A DNA stretch of 64,000 nt from Pestalotiopsis fici W106-1 (lineage: Eukaryota > Ascomycota > Sordariomycetes > Amphisphaeriales > Sporocadaceae). Within the stretch, counting starts at the first letter, position 1, and each line of letters starts with the position of its first letter. A program made the position numbers and the translations under genes. The stretch is taken from positions 120,285 through 184,284 of the forward strand of contig NW_006917091.1 of NCBI RefSeq assembly GCF_000516985.1, written 5' to 3'. The notes beneath the pieces were generated by a model. It was not told the DNA's origin. It ran no database searches and saw only the letters and a list, made by a program, of their open reading frames with translations. Positions 54,597 to 64,000 of the stretch are shown here, piece after piece.

Positions 54597-55614
54597 TTTG
54601 AATGTCTTGTTGTATCAGACAGATGTTGGGAACGAGAAGGGAATCAAAACGGTAGCCAATATATGAAGGGTTCGGCAACAACGTGAGTAACTGATGTAGC
54701 AATTGACAACTGTTCTGACCAATACGTGTTGCAGCATAAATATAACGGACAGAAAGAGAAAAAAAAGTCGGTAATAAAGAAGTGAAGAACAGACGCAAAC
54801 ACAGTTTTTCAAAAGTCACATAGGCAATATCAGGAAATTTAAGCGCATAGCCTCGCTGCTGAGCTAGGGTCGCCACATCATGATTGATGCTCCTGCCTGG
54901 CACTGGTTGAGGATTCTCCGAGTCTCTCCACAAGCTGTCGGTGCCTCACAACTCACATGGTGTCCGGTTGCCTTACATTCTTCTTGTACGACGCCAAGTG
55001 GTGATGGATCGGCATGGACCGCGTAAATGTCGCAGCATGATTGGCCGCTGAATGGGAAGCGATGTAGGCAGCACAGGTGCTGTGCCTGCTAGCCATCGCG
55101 GAGCCTCACCACTGCCTGGTTCAAGCTGGTGTGATGCTTTTTCGGCACAGCCATTTTGGGAAACACGCCACTGTAGCCTGATTGGAAACACAACAACAGG
55201 CAAATGAATTTCTTCGAAGCTATCCGCTTGCTTCTGCATGACTGCGTTGTCTGTCGATTCCTGAATCGCGTATCTGCTGGCGTGGGAGGCTTTGAATCAC
55301 ACAACCTGGAAACCCTGGAGGGTTCTTACACTTGATGGACTGTTCTACTGGACCGCCTGCGGTCAGTGAGTAATACTGCCCTGGACCCCAGTTATTGCGG
55401 GGCCTCAGTTTAGATATTAGGCGGCCGCTCCACCCCCGCGCCAGGCATCATGGACACCTGTAGTGTATAGTGGCGTTCAGTGGGACCTGTGATATTCCAT
55501 GTCATGGATTCACCTCACAATTTCTCGATTCCAGCCCGGTGAATAATGCCTGGGGTTTGATTTTGGGTTCATAAATATTACTCATGATTGCAGCCTAGAC
55601 ATCCACAACCCAAC
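54597..55614. other. Intergenic region
   Basis: About 1 kb between two minus-strand genes: promoter of the AAA ATPase and 3' region of the DUF1593 gene. No additional gene was recognised. Confidence 0.45.
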
Positions 55615-57233
55615 TCAAGACTCATACTCGCAGACTATCCTCAAGTACCGCGTAATCGGATACTTTCCAGCCGAGTTGGTCACCTGCAGAAGAATATGGA
55701 AACCCATTGAGACCCCCGTGTTGGGGTTCGTCCACTCTACAGGCGCCGTGAACTGTATGGCCGTCCCCAACGTGGCGTTGGCGAATCCGGCATCATTAGT
55801 CGCCAGTACCTCCCCTGTCCCATTGACCGCCGCGATCGGGACCTCGACGTACGAGGTCAGGAACTTGGTCGGCTCCGGATAGAGCACCCATTCAAACGTC
55901 AGGTTACCGTTGCCGCCAGCATCCGGGTCGACCGTTAGCCCGGCGTCCAAGAGGTATGTCTGGTTCGGCGCCACCGTCAGGAACAGGGGGTCCGGCCCTT
56001 GGTGCCCATTGACGTTGATCACGGGCGGGTGGCCGGCGTCGGTAAAGTTGGGCGTCAGCGTCCACTGCATGCGCGCGGCCAGGTCGTCCTGGTACGCCGA
56101 GCGCCAGCGCCAGATGGTGGCCTGGGCCGTCGAGTACGACTGTCCGTCGGCGCCAATGACGGTGTCGAGGCCGTTGACGTATTGGTTGCTAATGTGCGCC
56201 CTGCCCTTGGCCACGTCCACGGGGGCTTGAGGGAGGTTGTATCGCCCGCCCCAAGTACCCCAGTCGATGCGATCGCGGTAGACGAGGCCGTTTTGCACCA
56301 GCCAGAGGAAGCTGGGAGTGTCGCCTTCCATGCCGTACTCAATTTGTGGGTATACGGCGCCAAGGGGGCCGAGACGAACGTTTGTGTCCAGCCACGGGTT
56401 CAGCACCGTCTCATTGTCGACACAAGCGCACGTCGCCAAGTTGATTCCCGTCCAAGTAGCGGCACCATAGTCATTCCATGCGTGGACAGAGACAATGTAA
56501 AAAATCTCTGGGTAGCGTGCACGTATCCAGGCACCTGTATCGTCTTGATCGGATATGGTGTAGAGCCTGATACGGGACCGCAGTGCGCTGGCTTCCGATT
56601 CCGACAGAGTCTCATCCATGTATTGCAACGCTTGCGCCAAGGTGTTGGTACCACCCCAAGCCGTGACGAACAGCGGATCTTCAGATGCTTGCAGACTGGC
56701 GATGAGACGCAGTGCACCCTCACTTACGGGCTCGTCCAAGGCAGCACTTCCGTATATCTGATTTCGCGTTAGCTACTCCTTGTCCACGTTCGACTATTCT
56801 TGGTGGCAGCGCAGCGTGAAAGGGACACTCTTACTTTTGGGCCTGATGTGACAAGCTGCAGCAACTCATCCGGGCTCTGATACTGGGCAGACGGGTGCAC
56901 ATGTTGGTTGAGGTTATCGACAACCTCTCCATAGGCATTAATGATTCTCTCCATTTCCTCGGGATGCGTCTCATTCTGCAGCCACCACGACGTTGTTGCA
57001 CACAGCCCAGTGGTGTTGAACTCATTAGAATACAGCAGATATCGCACCAGCGACATGGAGTCATCAGGCTCATTGAGAATATCCGACAAGATGAAAATCC
57101 TTGGTTTGTAGCTAAAGGACTGGAGGTTGTCCGTGGCCGAGTTTCTATTGCTAATAAGGCTATGGACGCCCGTGACGGCTTGCGAAGCAAGCTGCACGGC
57201 CAAGAGCCCGGCTGCAAATCCGTAGCGAAGCAT
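55615..57233 (-). CDS. Secreted DUF1593 protein (nucleoside-hydrolase-like plus C-terminal beta domain)
   Basis: Exons 57233-56835 and 56757-55615 (minus) give 513 aa; the 78-nt intron is GT-AG, phase 0. A signal peptide (about residues 1-22, MLRYGFAAGLLAVQLASQAVTG) is followed by KPRIFILSDILNEPDDSMSLVRYLLYSN, the Asp-rich start of the DUF1593 domain (PF07632), which resembles inosine/uridine nucleoside hydrolases. Further family features are DPLFVTAWGGTNTLAQALQYM, the RLYTISDQDDTGAWIR segment and GMEGDTPSFLWLVQNGL. The last about 140 residues (from DPLFLTVAPNQTYLLDAG) look like an extracellular beta-sandwich, ending in TRYLRIVCEYES. The family occurs in bacteria and fungi; some bacterial members are annotated as cellulose-binding. 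The substrate is unknown. Confidence 0.87.
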
Positions 57234-57320
57234 ACTGAAATGATCGCAGAGTTGTTTGGTATCGGAAATGAGGAATTGATGACGGTATGAATGATTGCTG
57301 CTGAATCAAATACAGGCCTC

Positions 57321-57330
57321 ATATATATAC
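57321..57330 (-). promoter_or_regulatory. Likely TATA box of the DUF1593 gene
   Basis: On the minus strand the sequence reads GTATATATAT, about 90 bp upstream of the start codon at 57233, a usual distance for a fungal TATA element. Confidence 0.45.
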
Positions 57331-57947
57331 CAGTGGCAGACAAGTCTCTTTCGCCTCCTTGACTCCTCGTTCCCGGGCGGCCATCACGACCAGCAGAGGC
57401 CACAACAAGGGATATCCGTGCATTTGGACTTCCATTTTCGAACGTCAACATCAAGGTAATTGCTCATTCACCGCTTCGAATTTCCTGCTTGGCATTGCAT
57501 AGGAACAGTGCAAGAGCCCTGGCGTCATTTGTTGTCTTGCCGGCGCTTCCCCTTTCCACTTTGGGCCACCATGACTATTGGAAATCGTGAAATCCCCCAA
57601 AACGGACAGGGGAAAAGAACAAAAGAGACTGTGGCCCGTCTTGTCGGCAGCTTTTCCCCTCATACAAAGACGTTCCCCAAGATCATCATTAGTGGGGATA
57701 AACTTATGGTCGTATCCACTTGGGCCAATGGACTATTATACGGTCTGTGGAACGAAAAAAAGTACGGAATTCACCATGAACACGGCTACAAGTCCGGGGT
57801 AAAATGCGGGGTTGGCAAAATCATGGGGTACATGAAGATTGGCACGTTGCGTTTGATTGTCACCATTCGCGAATCTCGGGAATCTCCCTCGGGTTCGGTC
57901 CGGTTCGGATTAATCGTGATGCACACAACTTAAAACCCCCCCCCCCC

Positions 57948-58047
57948 NNNNNNNNNNNNNNNNNNNNNNNNNNNNNNNNNNNNNNNNNNNNNNNNNNNNN
58001 NNNNNNNNNNNNNNNNNNNNNNNNNNNNNNNNNNNNNNNNNNNNNNN
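57948..58047. other. Assembly gap (100 N) inside C-rich sequence
   Basis: Exactly 100 N, so a scaffold gap of nominal size. It is preceded by a run of 13 C and followed by runs of 10, 13 and 10 C broken by TA and GTA (to about 58091). The true length is unknown. Confidence 0.98.
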
Positions 58048-58942
58048 CTAACCCCCCCCCTACCCCCCCCCCCCCGTACCCCCCCCCCTTGAGAAGAATG
58101 TCTATCAGTTTAGAGCACTGCACAGAGGGTGGGCAATCTGATCACGCCCAAAGTCACGAGAAAGGAGTGGTCTTGATTCATGGCTGTCTACAATGGATGT
58201 ATGTATATAATTCCGCATACTTACGAGTGGTCCGATTTGTTTGCTCAAGCAAATGGTAGATCATGCCGTGAACCAGGTTCTGTCACCTAGCGATGCACAT
58301 CACAACTTACGATTTCACGATGAAAAGATCACTGAGCACAACAAGGCATCAAGATGAATTTTCTAAATGCGCTGTATTGTGTCTATGGTCAATATCGCTC
58401 AAGTGACAGGGTGTGAACCAACGCCTGCCGTAAACCATGAATCCCCTTTCCCTCTAATTACCAGCAGTGCCAGTCTTGCAAGAAAAGAAACGCATTTATG
58501 TGCACTTGAGGGTGTCTTTCCAGATCAACCAGTGCAAAATGGACACTTCAGTCTTTTGTCGTGTCATGACTTCTTGCTCGCTGAATTGTGAATGTGCTGG
58601 ACTTTTACGTCGAGCAACGGGGTTGCGTAGTCAGAGTCTGCTCTGTTCTCAAGAATATATGACTCGACTGCAATAATGAAATGAGCTCGTTGATGAGCAA
58701 AAGAAAAAGGCTGCAAAGAGACTGGCTCAAAGAGTCATGGCCCAAAACCAGTGGAATCACCCTAATGGTTCTGCAGCTTCGTACTCGTGTAGCCTTTGAT
58801 AGGAAATATCGATTCTCGTTCAGCCACTGCCCCTAAGTACCGACATTGAACGAGAATCAATATGAATGAATTGCCACACCCGTCGGCGAAGGTTCTCATC
58901 CTCCAAGTCAGAGGATTCACTGACCAGATCTCCAGCCAACTT

Positions 58943-60091
58943 CTAGTTGGTGGGGAGTTTGGCCAGGTTGCCCGGGCCATCGGGCTTGAGCCAGGACTTC
59001 TCAATAAGATCGCCCTTGGCCTGGTACAGGAACTTGTATGCCGTCTTGATTGTACCGTCACTGACGCCCGCGGCAGTGGCAATATCACGCGACGGGCGAG
59101 GATCATCCAGCAAGGCACAGATCATGTAGATACAAGCTGCTGCCACCGAAAGTGGAGAACGACCAGCCAAGTCCTTGACCGTGGAGCTCTTGGATGCCAG
59201 CAGTCTCGAATACTTCTCCACCTGGTGAGGGTTGCGCAAGTTGAGCTGACTGCAGTAACGACCACAAAGCTCCTCGGCGCCAGTGGAATTGGTGTTTTCG
59301 TAAGTATCAAGGGAGTAGAGGTTGGCGTTGGCTGCGTCGTGTTCGCGCTGAGTCATCAAGAACTTTTCCAGCTGCTTGAATGTTCTGCCAATCTCCTTCT
59401 TGGACACGTTGGTCAAGCCGTGGATTTCCTTGAAGGTACGACCGAGGCGGGCCTGGCGACAGGCAATGAAGATGCAGCCCGCAATGATGGACTCTTGCGA
59501 CTTGCCCTTGAAGAGCTTGGCATCATCCGTCATCTTGTAGATGTGCTTGGCGCTCTCTTGTACGGTCTTTGGAATGTGTACAGCATCGCAGAGAGAGCTG
59601 ATGTCTCCGTAGGCAGCGAGTAGACCCTTGGTTGCCTTGTCGAGCTGTGATCGATTCTGAGCACGGTGCAGCTCTCGGGCACGACCGCCCTCGCCAAAGG
59701 CGATGCTGGTCTCGAGCTGAGAACCGTTGAGCAAAGGGTTCATGGCGTCACCAACACGCGAGGGGTCATCATTATTCTCGTCATTGGCAAAGGTACGCCA
59801 CTCTGATCGGGTATCGATGATTCGGTCGCCCAGGACCAAGCCGCAAGTGGCGCAAACAACGTCGCCGCTGGAGAACTCCTCGCTGTCGCGATTCGAGTTA
59901 GCTAGGAATGTTGCGGCAGGCGCGCAGAAAAGTCACAAAACTTACGTCAAGTTCGGGGGGTCCTCTCTGCACTCGGAGCACATCAAGCGCGAGTTGAGGT
60001 TCTCGCGGTACTCGGTCTGTTTCTGGCCATCCTTCAATTGATCCTGCTGCTGCTTGTAGGCAGCAAACGGGTCCTGCATGGAGGTGGCCAT
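58943..60091 (-). CDS. SUA7: Transcription initiation factor TFIIB
   Basis: General RNA polymerase II factor that bridges TBP-bound promoter and polymerase. Exons 60091-59946 and 59882-58943 (minus) give 361 aa, the usual fungal length; the 63-nt intron is GT-AG, phase 2. The N-terminal zinc ribbon has LMCSEC and, after the splice junction, VVCATCGLVLGDR (C-x2-C twice). The B-reader/linker segment DRIIDTRSEWRTFAND follows. Two cyclin repeats cover the rest, with IFIACRQARLGRTFKEIHGLTNVSKKEIGRTFK in the first and AAACIYMICALL plus IATAAGVSDGTIKTAYKFLY in the second. The intron separates the two metal-binding knuckles. Identity is very secure. Confidence 0.96.
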
Positions 60092-61402
60092 TGTCGCAAT
60101 TGCACTGTTGCAGTCGAGGTTGAAGTTGTGTCTAGCGTGGTCGCGACCAGGGGTTCTAGGAAGTAGGGAAAGGACAGAGAATCGAGCTGAAACACTCTGG
60201 ATTGTCGCTCGATGCCTAGAAGATGATCGCGACGGTTGTAGGGGATGCGCTGGCGAGGGTTGAAGGACTGGAGAGCAGCGTGGTAGAAGGGAACAAAGGT
60301 TGGTTTCAAAGGTCGAGGCTGATGATCCTCAAATGAGCGAGCAGAAGCCTGAAGTTGAAGGTTTGATGAGTCAGCTGGTTGCTGGTTGGCAGCCACGCTC
60401 AAGTGTCAAGGCGGAGAATGATCTGGAAGGTGGGGCACGGGCACGGGCGTGGGCACTAATAAAATGGGTTGGGGAATCAAGGCTGGGTGCCAGGTGGCTT
60501 AGCAATACACCTTGGCGAGCTTGCTTACTTGACTGTAGGTACTTACTTGTGGCTGTTGAATATTCTGTGGGATCTGAACTCGCAGTGTTGAGAGTGCTGT
60601 ATCTGGCGCTATATTGAAGAGATGCAGTTACCGAGTTGGAAGGGACGAGGATTTGTGGCGACAGTCGAAGGATTTATTGGCTTGAGCTGAAAGAAGCTGA
60701 AGGCCGCTGGCCGGATTTCTTTGGTGAGCTGGAACAACAATAGGCAGCCAAGCCACGGGGAACAATCAAAGCTTCTTCAAGGCTTGGACAATGCAAGGAC
60801 ACAAAAGCTTACAGTGCTTAAACGCTGCCACTCAAAGCGCCGAACAGTAAAGTGACCGAGAGCTGTACATTATTCATGCATCTATTTCCCCTCCAAGTCT
60901 TGAGTTCGTCAAGCGGCGCAAATTGCAACTGCGCACCTTGACTTGACTTGTACCTGAATAAGGTGTATGTATACTACATCCGAGGACCTGATATGCGACA
61001 AACCCGGACGCAAATATTCTAATGTAGGCCACCTATCACGTTGGCAATGATTCATGCGAGAGAAAGGCTGTAATATGGGTATCCTCATTCAAAACTAACA
61101 TTAAAACAAGGTGACCAGGCGCTGTTAGTGTGCGCCTTTCATCTGGAATTCCAATACATTGCCGCTGCAAGTCATTGCTCCCACTGCATCGCTTCAAAGT
61201 CCACGCTTGCCGGGACATGATAATGTATCCATGTAAACGCCATGCCCACTCCACCACTAAGTGCCCACTATACTCCAGGGCCCATGCTCCAGACAGGAAT
61301 AGAAACAATCAAATATTTGTGCTTTTTGCGCTCGTGAACCATGAACCGAACCATAGACCGAAATGCCTAAGAACAAAGGTCCTCTTCTTCTCAAATCCAC
61401 AT
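60092..61402. other. Intergenic region
   Basis: About 1.3 kb: the TFIIB promoter and the 3' region of the next minus-strand gene. A short run of CTTGA units lies near 60937-60950. No gene was recognised. Confidence 0.45.
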
Positions 61403-62083
61403 TTAGAGTGCATGTGACGGCGGCGCTGACGATGGTAGAGATGGTAGAGGCAACAGCTGTCTCGGTCCCTTGAGTTCTCGTGATGGCGATGGTGATCTCG
61501 TTTGTGCGGGCACTGGCAAGTCCTCCAGCTCCTGTGCAAAGGCCGGGTGCGATTCTCTCCCAGCCGAGAGCTCTCTCAGTCTCGAATGCCGCCGCTCCGC
61601 CTGGGTGTGCGCCTCCCATTCTTTCCAGTCGCCGGTAGAGGTGGGAAGCTCTGGTATCTCGTCGTCGTGTTGGTGCTCATCCCCGTCGTCGTCGACAACG
61701 CGCGAGCTGCGGGCCGTGTCGAGAATGTGGGTATCTCGCGACGCAACACTGTGCAGCGTCGACCGGCTGGCGAGGGACTTGCGAATCATGAGGCTCCGCT
61801 CCGTCTCTTCGGCCGCTCGCCTCTCGGCTGCCGTCATGCCCTTTCTCCTCCGCATGACCTCGTGGCGCCCGCTGATGGCGGGCAAGCCTTGACTCTCCTT
61901 GATAACCCGCCGCCGCCTCATAATGTATAATGCTGTAAAGGCTATTGTTGACATGACGACCAGCAAGGCAATGATGATGGCGACAATTGTCCATGGCGAC
62001 AGGGCTAGATCCTCGCCCCGTTTCTGTACGCCATGGTCCTCGCTGGATAGCAAGTTCCCATTGGAATGTGGTTGGGGCGCCAT
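61403..62083 (-). CDS. Single-pass membrane protein of unknown function
   Basis: Intronless, 226 aa. A short N-terminal segment without a signal peptide is followed by one strong transmembrane helix at about residues 30-54 (WTIVAIIIALLVVMSTIAF) and then a basic stop-transfer stretch (MRRRRVIK). The rest is a long hydrophilic tail rich in Arg, Glu and Ser, with coiled-coil-like RRRKGMTAAERRAAEETERS and an acidic DDDGDEHQHDDEIPE stretch; the last about 30 residues are Pro/Ser-rich. This layout predicts an N-out, C-in type III protein. No family was recognised. It could be a fungal-specific protein; coding status is supported by length, composition and the clean TM/stop-transfer order rather than similarity. 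Confidence 0.65.
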   Translation of the reverse strand: MAPQPHSNGNLLSSEDHGVQKRGEDLALSPWTIVAIIIALLVVMSTIAFTALYIMRRRRVIKESQGLPAISGRHEVMRRRKGMTAAERRAAEETERSLMIRKSLASRSTLHSVASRDTHILDTARSSRVVDDDGDEHQHDDEIPELPTSTGDWKEWEAHTQAERRHSRLRELSAGRESHPAFAQELEDLPVPAQTRSPSPSRELKGPRQLLPLPSLPSSAPPSHAL

Positions 62084-64000
62084 TGTCGAGGCGGTGGTGG
62101 TTGAGACAAACGTGAATGGTAGTTATATATCAAGTATATATAGCAGTTCACGTCGTGACATGGATCACCATATCATGAAAATGGAAATAAAACCAAGGCT
62201 GAGAATAAATGATTTCCGGCAGGGTGGGTGACATACGGACCTCGAACGAGGGAGCGGGAGATGTAGGCAGCTTATGAATAATACTCACGACGCCTGTCAG
62301 CGAGCCCGGGCCCACTCTTTAACCTACCATACAACACGGGCGGTTTGTACCGTATAGTGGTCGCACGACATTATTGGCCCTGGGGTACATGGGCTGACTG
62401 AGAAGCGATTGACGACTAGCAGTAACTTATCGCATTGCATGCATAATAATAAGCTGGGCATACGAGACAGCCCATTGACGAAACCAACGAGCGTGTGGCC
62501 CCCGCCAAACCGCCAATCCCCGGCCGGGTACAGCATCCCAAATGTGGCTCCCTCCCCTCCCCCCAGCAAGCCCAATCTGGATCAATCCCTCGGGAGACGC
62601 GAATCCTAAGCGGAAAGAGACGCACATGAGAACATGTATTTGCTCATGTGTGTCTCGGTGCGGCAGCCGGGGCGCCCATGTCTTTTGGAGGGGCAATGGA
62701 TCAGTCGGGGAGTCAAAGTTTGGAACGTTTGTCAAAGGTAAGCACTGAAGAAAGCTGGGAAAAACTCAAGTCATGGAAAAAGAAAATAATAGGACCCAGA
62801 ACCCTTTGTTGGAGAGAGGGGCGATTCCCAAGTGTAACAGGCCGCACACAAAATGGCTCCACAAGGCATCATTTGCTCGTGTTTTTTACGGGGCATGTGG
62901 TTGCTATAATTGGTTCGGGAATGGAGAGCATGAAGATCACTGGTGCGCACTACGGAAACCGTACTCTAGCACCTCTTCTTCTCTGCCTGCTTGCTATGCC
63001 CTGCTTATGAAAAGGGCGAACCTTGTCATAGACTCAAAGTCAAAAAAGAAGCGTATGACAAGTCTGACGGACAAGCGGCATGAAGCCGATTCTTGTGCTT
63101 CTTACAACGAAAATGCTCGGTCAGACCCCAAGAGATTGCAACCAAGTGTGCAACAACCAACCAACCCACCTGCAGACCACTGGGGGGCTTGCAACGGGAG
63201 GGCTAAAGAAAAGGTAAACGCGCTTGCGGGCACTGATTGGGGGCGATGCTCTCTATTTCATGTGGGACAGGGCGCATTACGTACACCCTGCCAATGAAGG
63301 GATCTCGCGGCGTGCCAGTTACCAGTGACAAGAGACCAACAAGGGACAAACAGCCCCTCCAACAGAATCTGCAATGCTACACCTAGACACAAATAATTGA
63401 TCGCCAAGCAGCACGTTGCTGTCAAGAATAGAGGCGCATGACCCTCCCGCATGTTATGTGCCTAGAGCAGGCCGGTACTTAGGTTGCGGGAAGGGAAGGA
63501 ATCCTTAGCCGGCAAAAAAGGTCTAGTAGGTGGAGAGGGAGGATGCCTCTTGCGTGAGGCTGTGTGTGAGCCTACGACAATCAGACCAACATCATATCTG
63601 CGTTATCCTTTGGGGCTTTGCTTCTTTGTGCAGAATGTTAGTCAGGAAGAAGGATATACCAAAGGCTAATTGGAAATATCTTGCCGTCGTTGCATACAGC
63701 TATCGTTGATGCAAGTCATGCCCACTGCGCTTTGATTGGTTCAGGTCAAGCTTTGGCTTCAGGTACACACAGCCTACAGGGCTCTTACATTCTCAGGCAA
63801 ACGACGACGCCTCACCGCAACCAAAAGAAAAAAAGTATTCAAGCGCAATCAACTTTCATCGTTTACACTTTTTTCTGTATTAAATCACGTATGCAAGAAA
63901 CAAAGAATTCGACAGCGGCGCAGGGCAAAACTCCCACGATGGCTTCCGTTTTGGTAGGGGTGGGCTACAGAATGCAGATCGCCAAGGCTTTTTTTAGTCT
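62084..64000. other. Right-end region, no recognised gene
   Basis: About 1.9 kb to the window end. The longest plus frames (62773-63297, 174 codons; 62648-63010, 120 codons) overlap each other in different frames and show no domain. It should include the promoter of the membrane protein gene. Any gene beginning near 64000 would be cut by the window edge. Confidence 0.4.

Larger units (their letters stand above)
57234..58942. other. Intergenic region containing an assembly gap
   Basis: About 1.7 kb between two minus-strand genes. It holds the DUF1593 promoter, an unrecognised plus frame at 57460-57933 (157 codons, no domain, ends just before poly-C) and a 100-N gap in poly-C sequence. Any gene spanning the gap could not be seen. 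Confidence 0.45.

Noticed and set aside
57460..57933. 157-codon plus frame that ends just before the assembly gap
   Set aside because: No recognised family, and it sits in the promoter region of the DUF1593 gene. It cannot be judged without the missing sequence.
58048..58091. CTAACCC-like sequence next to the gap as a telomere remnant
   Set aside because: Only one TAACCC-like unit occurs; the remainder is plain poly-C with irregular interruptions, not tandem telomere repeats.
1..64000. CRISPR arrays, insertion sequences, prokaryotic operons
   Set aside because: The DNA is fungal nuclear sequence with spliceosomal introns; no regularly spaced repeat-spacer arrays or transposase genes were seen.

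Overview
The window is nuclear DNA of a filamentous ascomycete. Genes are split by short GT-AG introns (mostly 50-160 nt) at conserved protein positions. The content is typical of Pezizomycotina: Zn(II)2Cys6 regulators with fungal middle-homology domains, a G1 peptidase, a clan-52 P450 and an ERG4-type sterol reductase. Sordariomycetes, probably Hypocreales, is the best guess from overall gene style, but no marker here fixes the order. One 100-N assembly gap lies at 57948-58047. Splice structures were worked out by hand from reading frame, splice consensus and known protein families; none is confirmed by transcript data.

Left part (1-19.5 kb), mostly housekeeping: ribosomal protein eL33 with a 10-nt microexon; a divergent pair encoding the two halves of the plant Tm-1-type protein (TIM-barrel half on minus, UPF0261 half on plus); protoporphyrinogen oxidase HEM14; the poly(A)-RNA binding protein NAB2; a secreted GH20 beta-N-acetylhexosaminidase; and a clan-52-like cytochrome P450.

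Middle (19.5-32.8 kb), gene-poor: about 13 kb with an intron-containing tRNA-Glu(UUC) and one recognisable protein gene, a SCOC/DUF2205 short coiled-coil protein. The rest is non-coding sequence rich in homopolymer and microsatellite tracts.

Accessory block (32.8-51.9 kb): a nine-exon Zn2Cys6 regulator, a DUF3716-like small Cys-rich protein, an atypical SDR lacking the catalytic Tyr, a nitronate monooxygenase, a G1 (eqolisin) peptidase convergent with a second Zn2Cys6 regulator, an ERG4-type C-24(28) sterol reductase, a classical SDR and a small secreted eight-Cys CFEM-like protein. Two regulators plus several redox enzymes resemble a tailoring neighbourhood, but no PKS, NRPS or terpene synthase is present, so this is only a hypothesis.

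Right part (52.4-64 kb): a fungal AAA ATPase with a long N-terminal region, a secreted DUF1593-type nucleoside-hydrolase-like protein, the gap in poly-C sequence, transcription factor TFIIB (SUA7), a single-pass membrane protein of unknown function, and about 1.9 kb with no recognisable gene.
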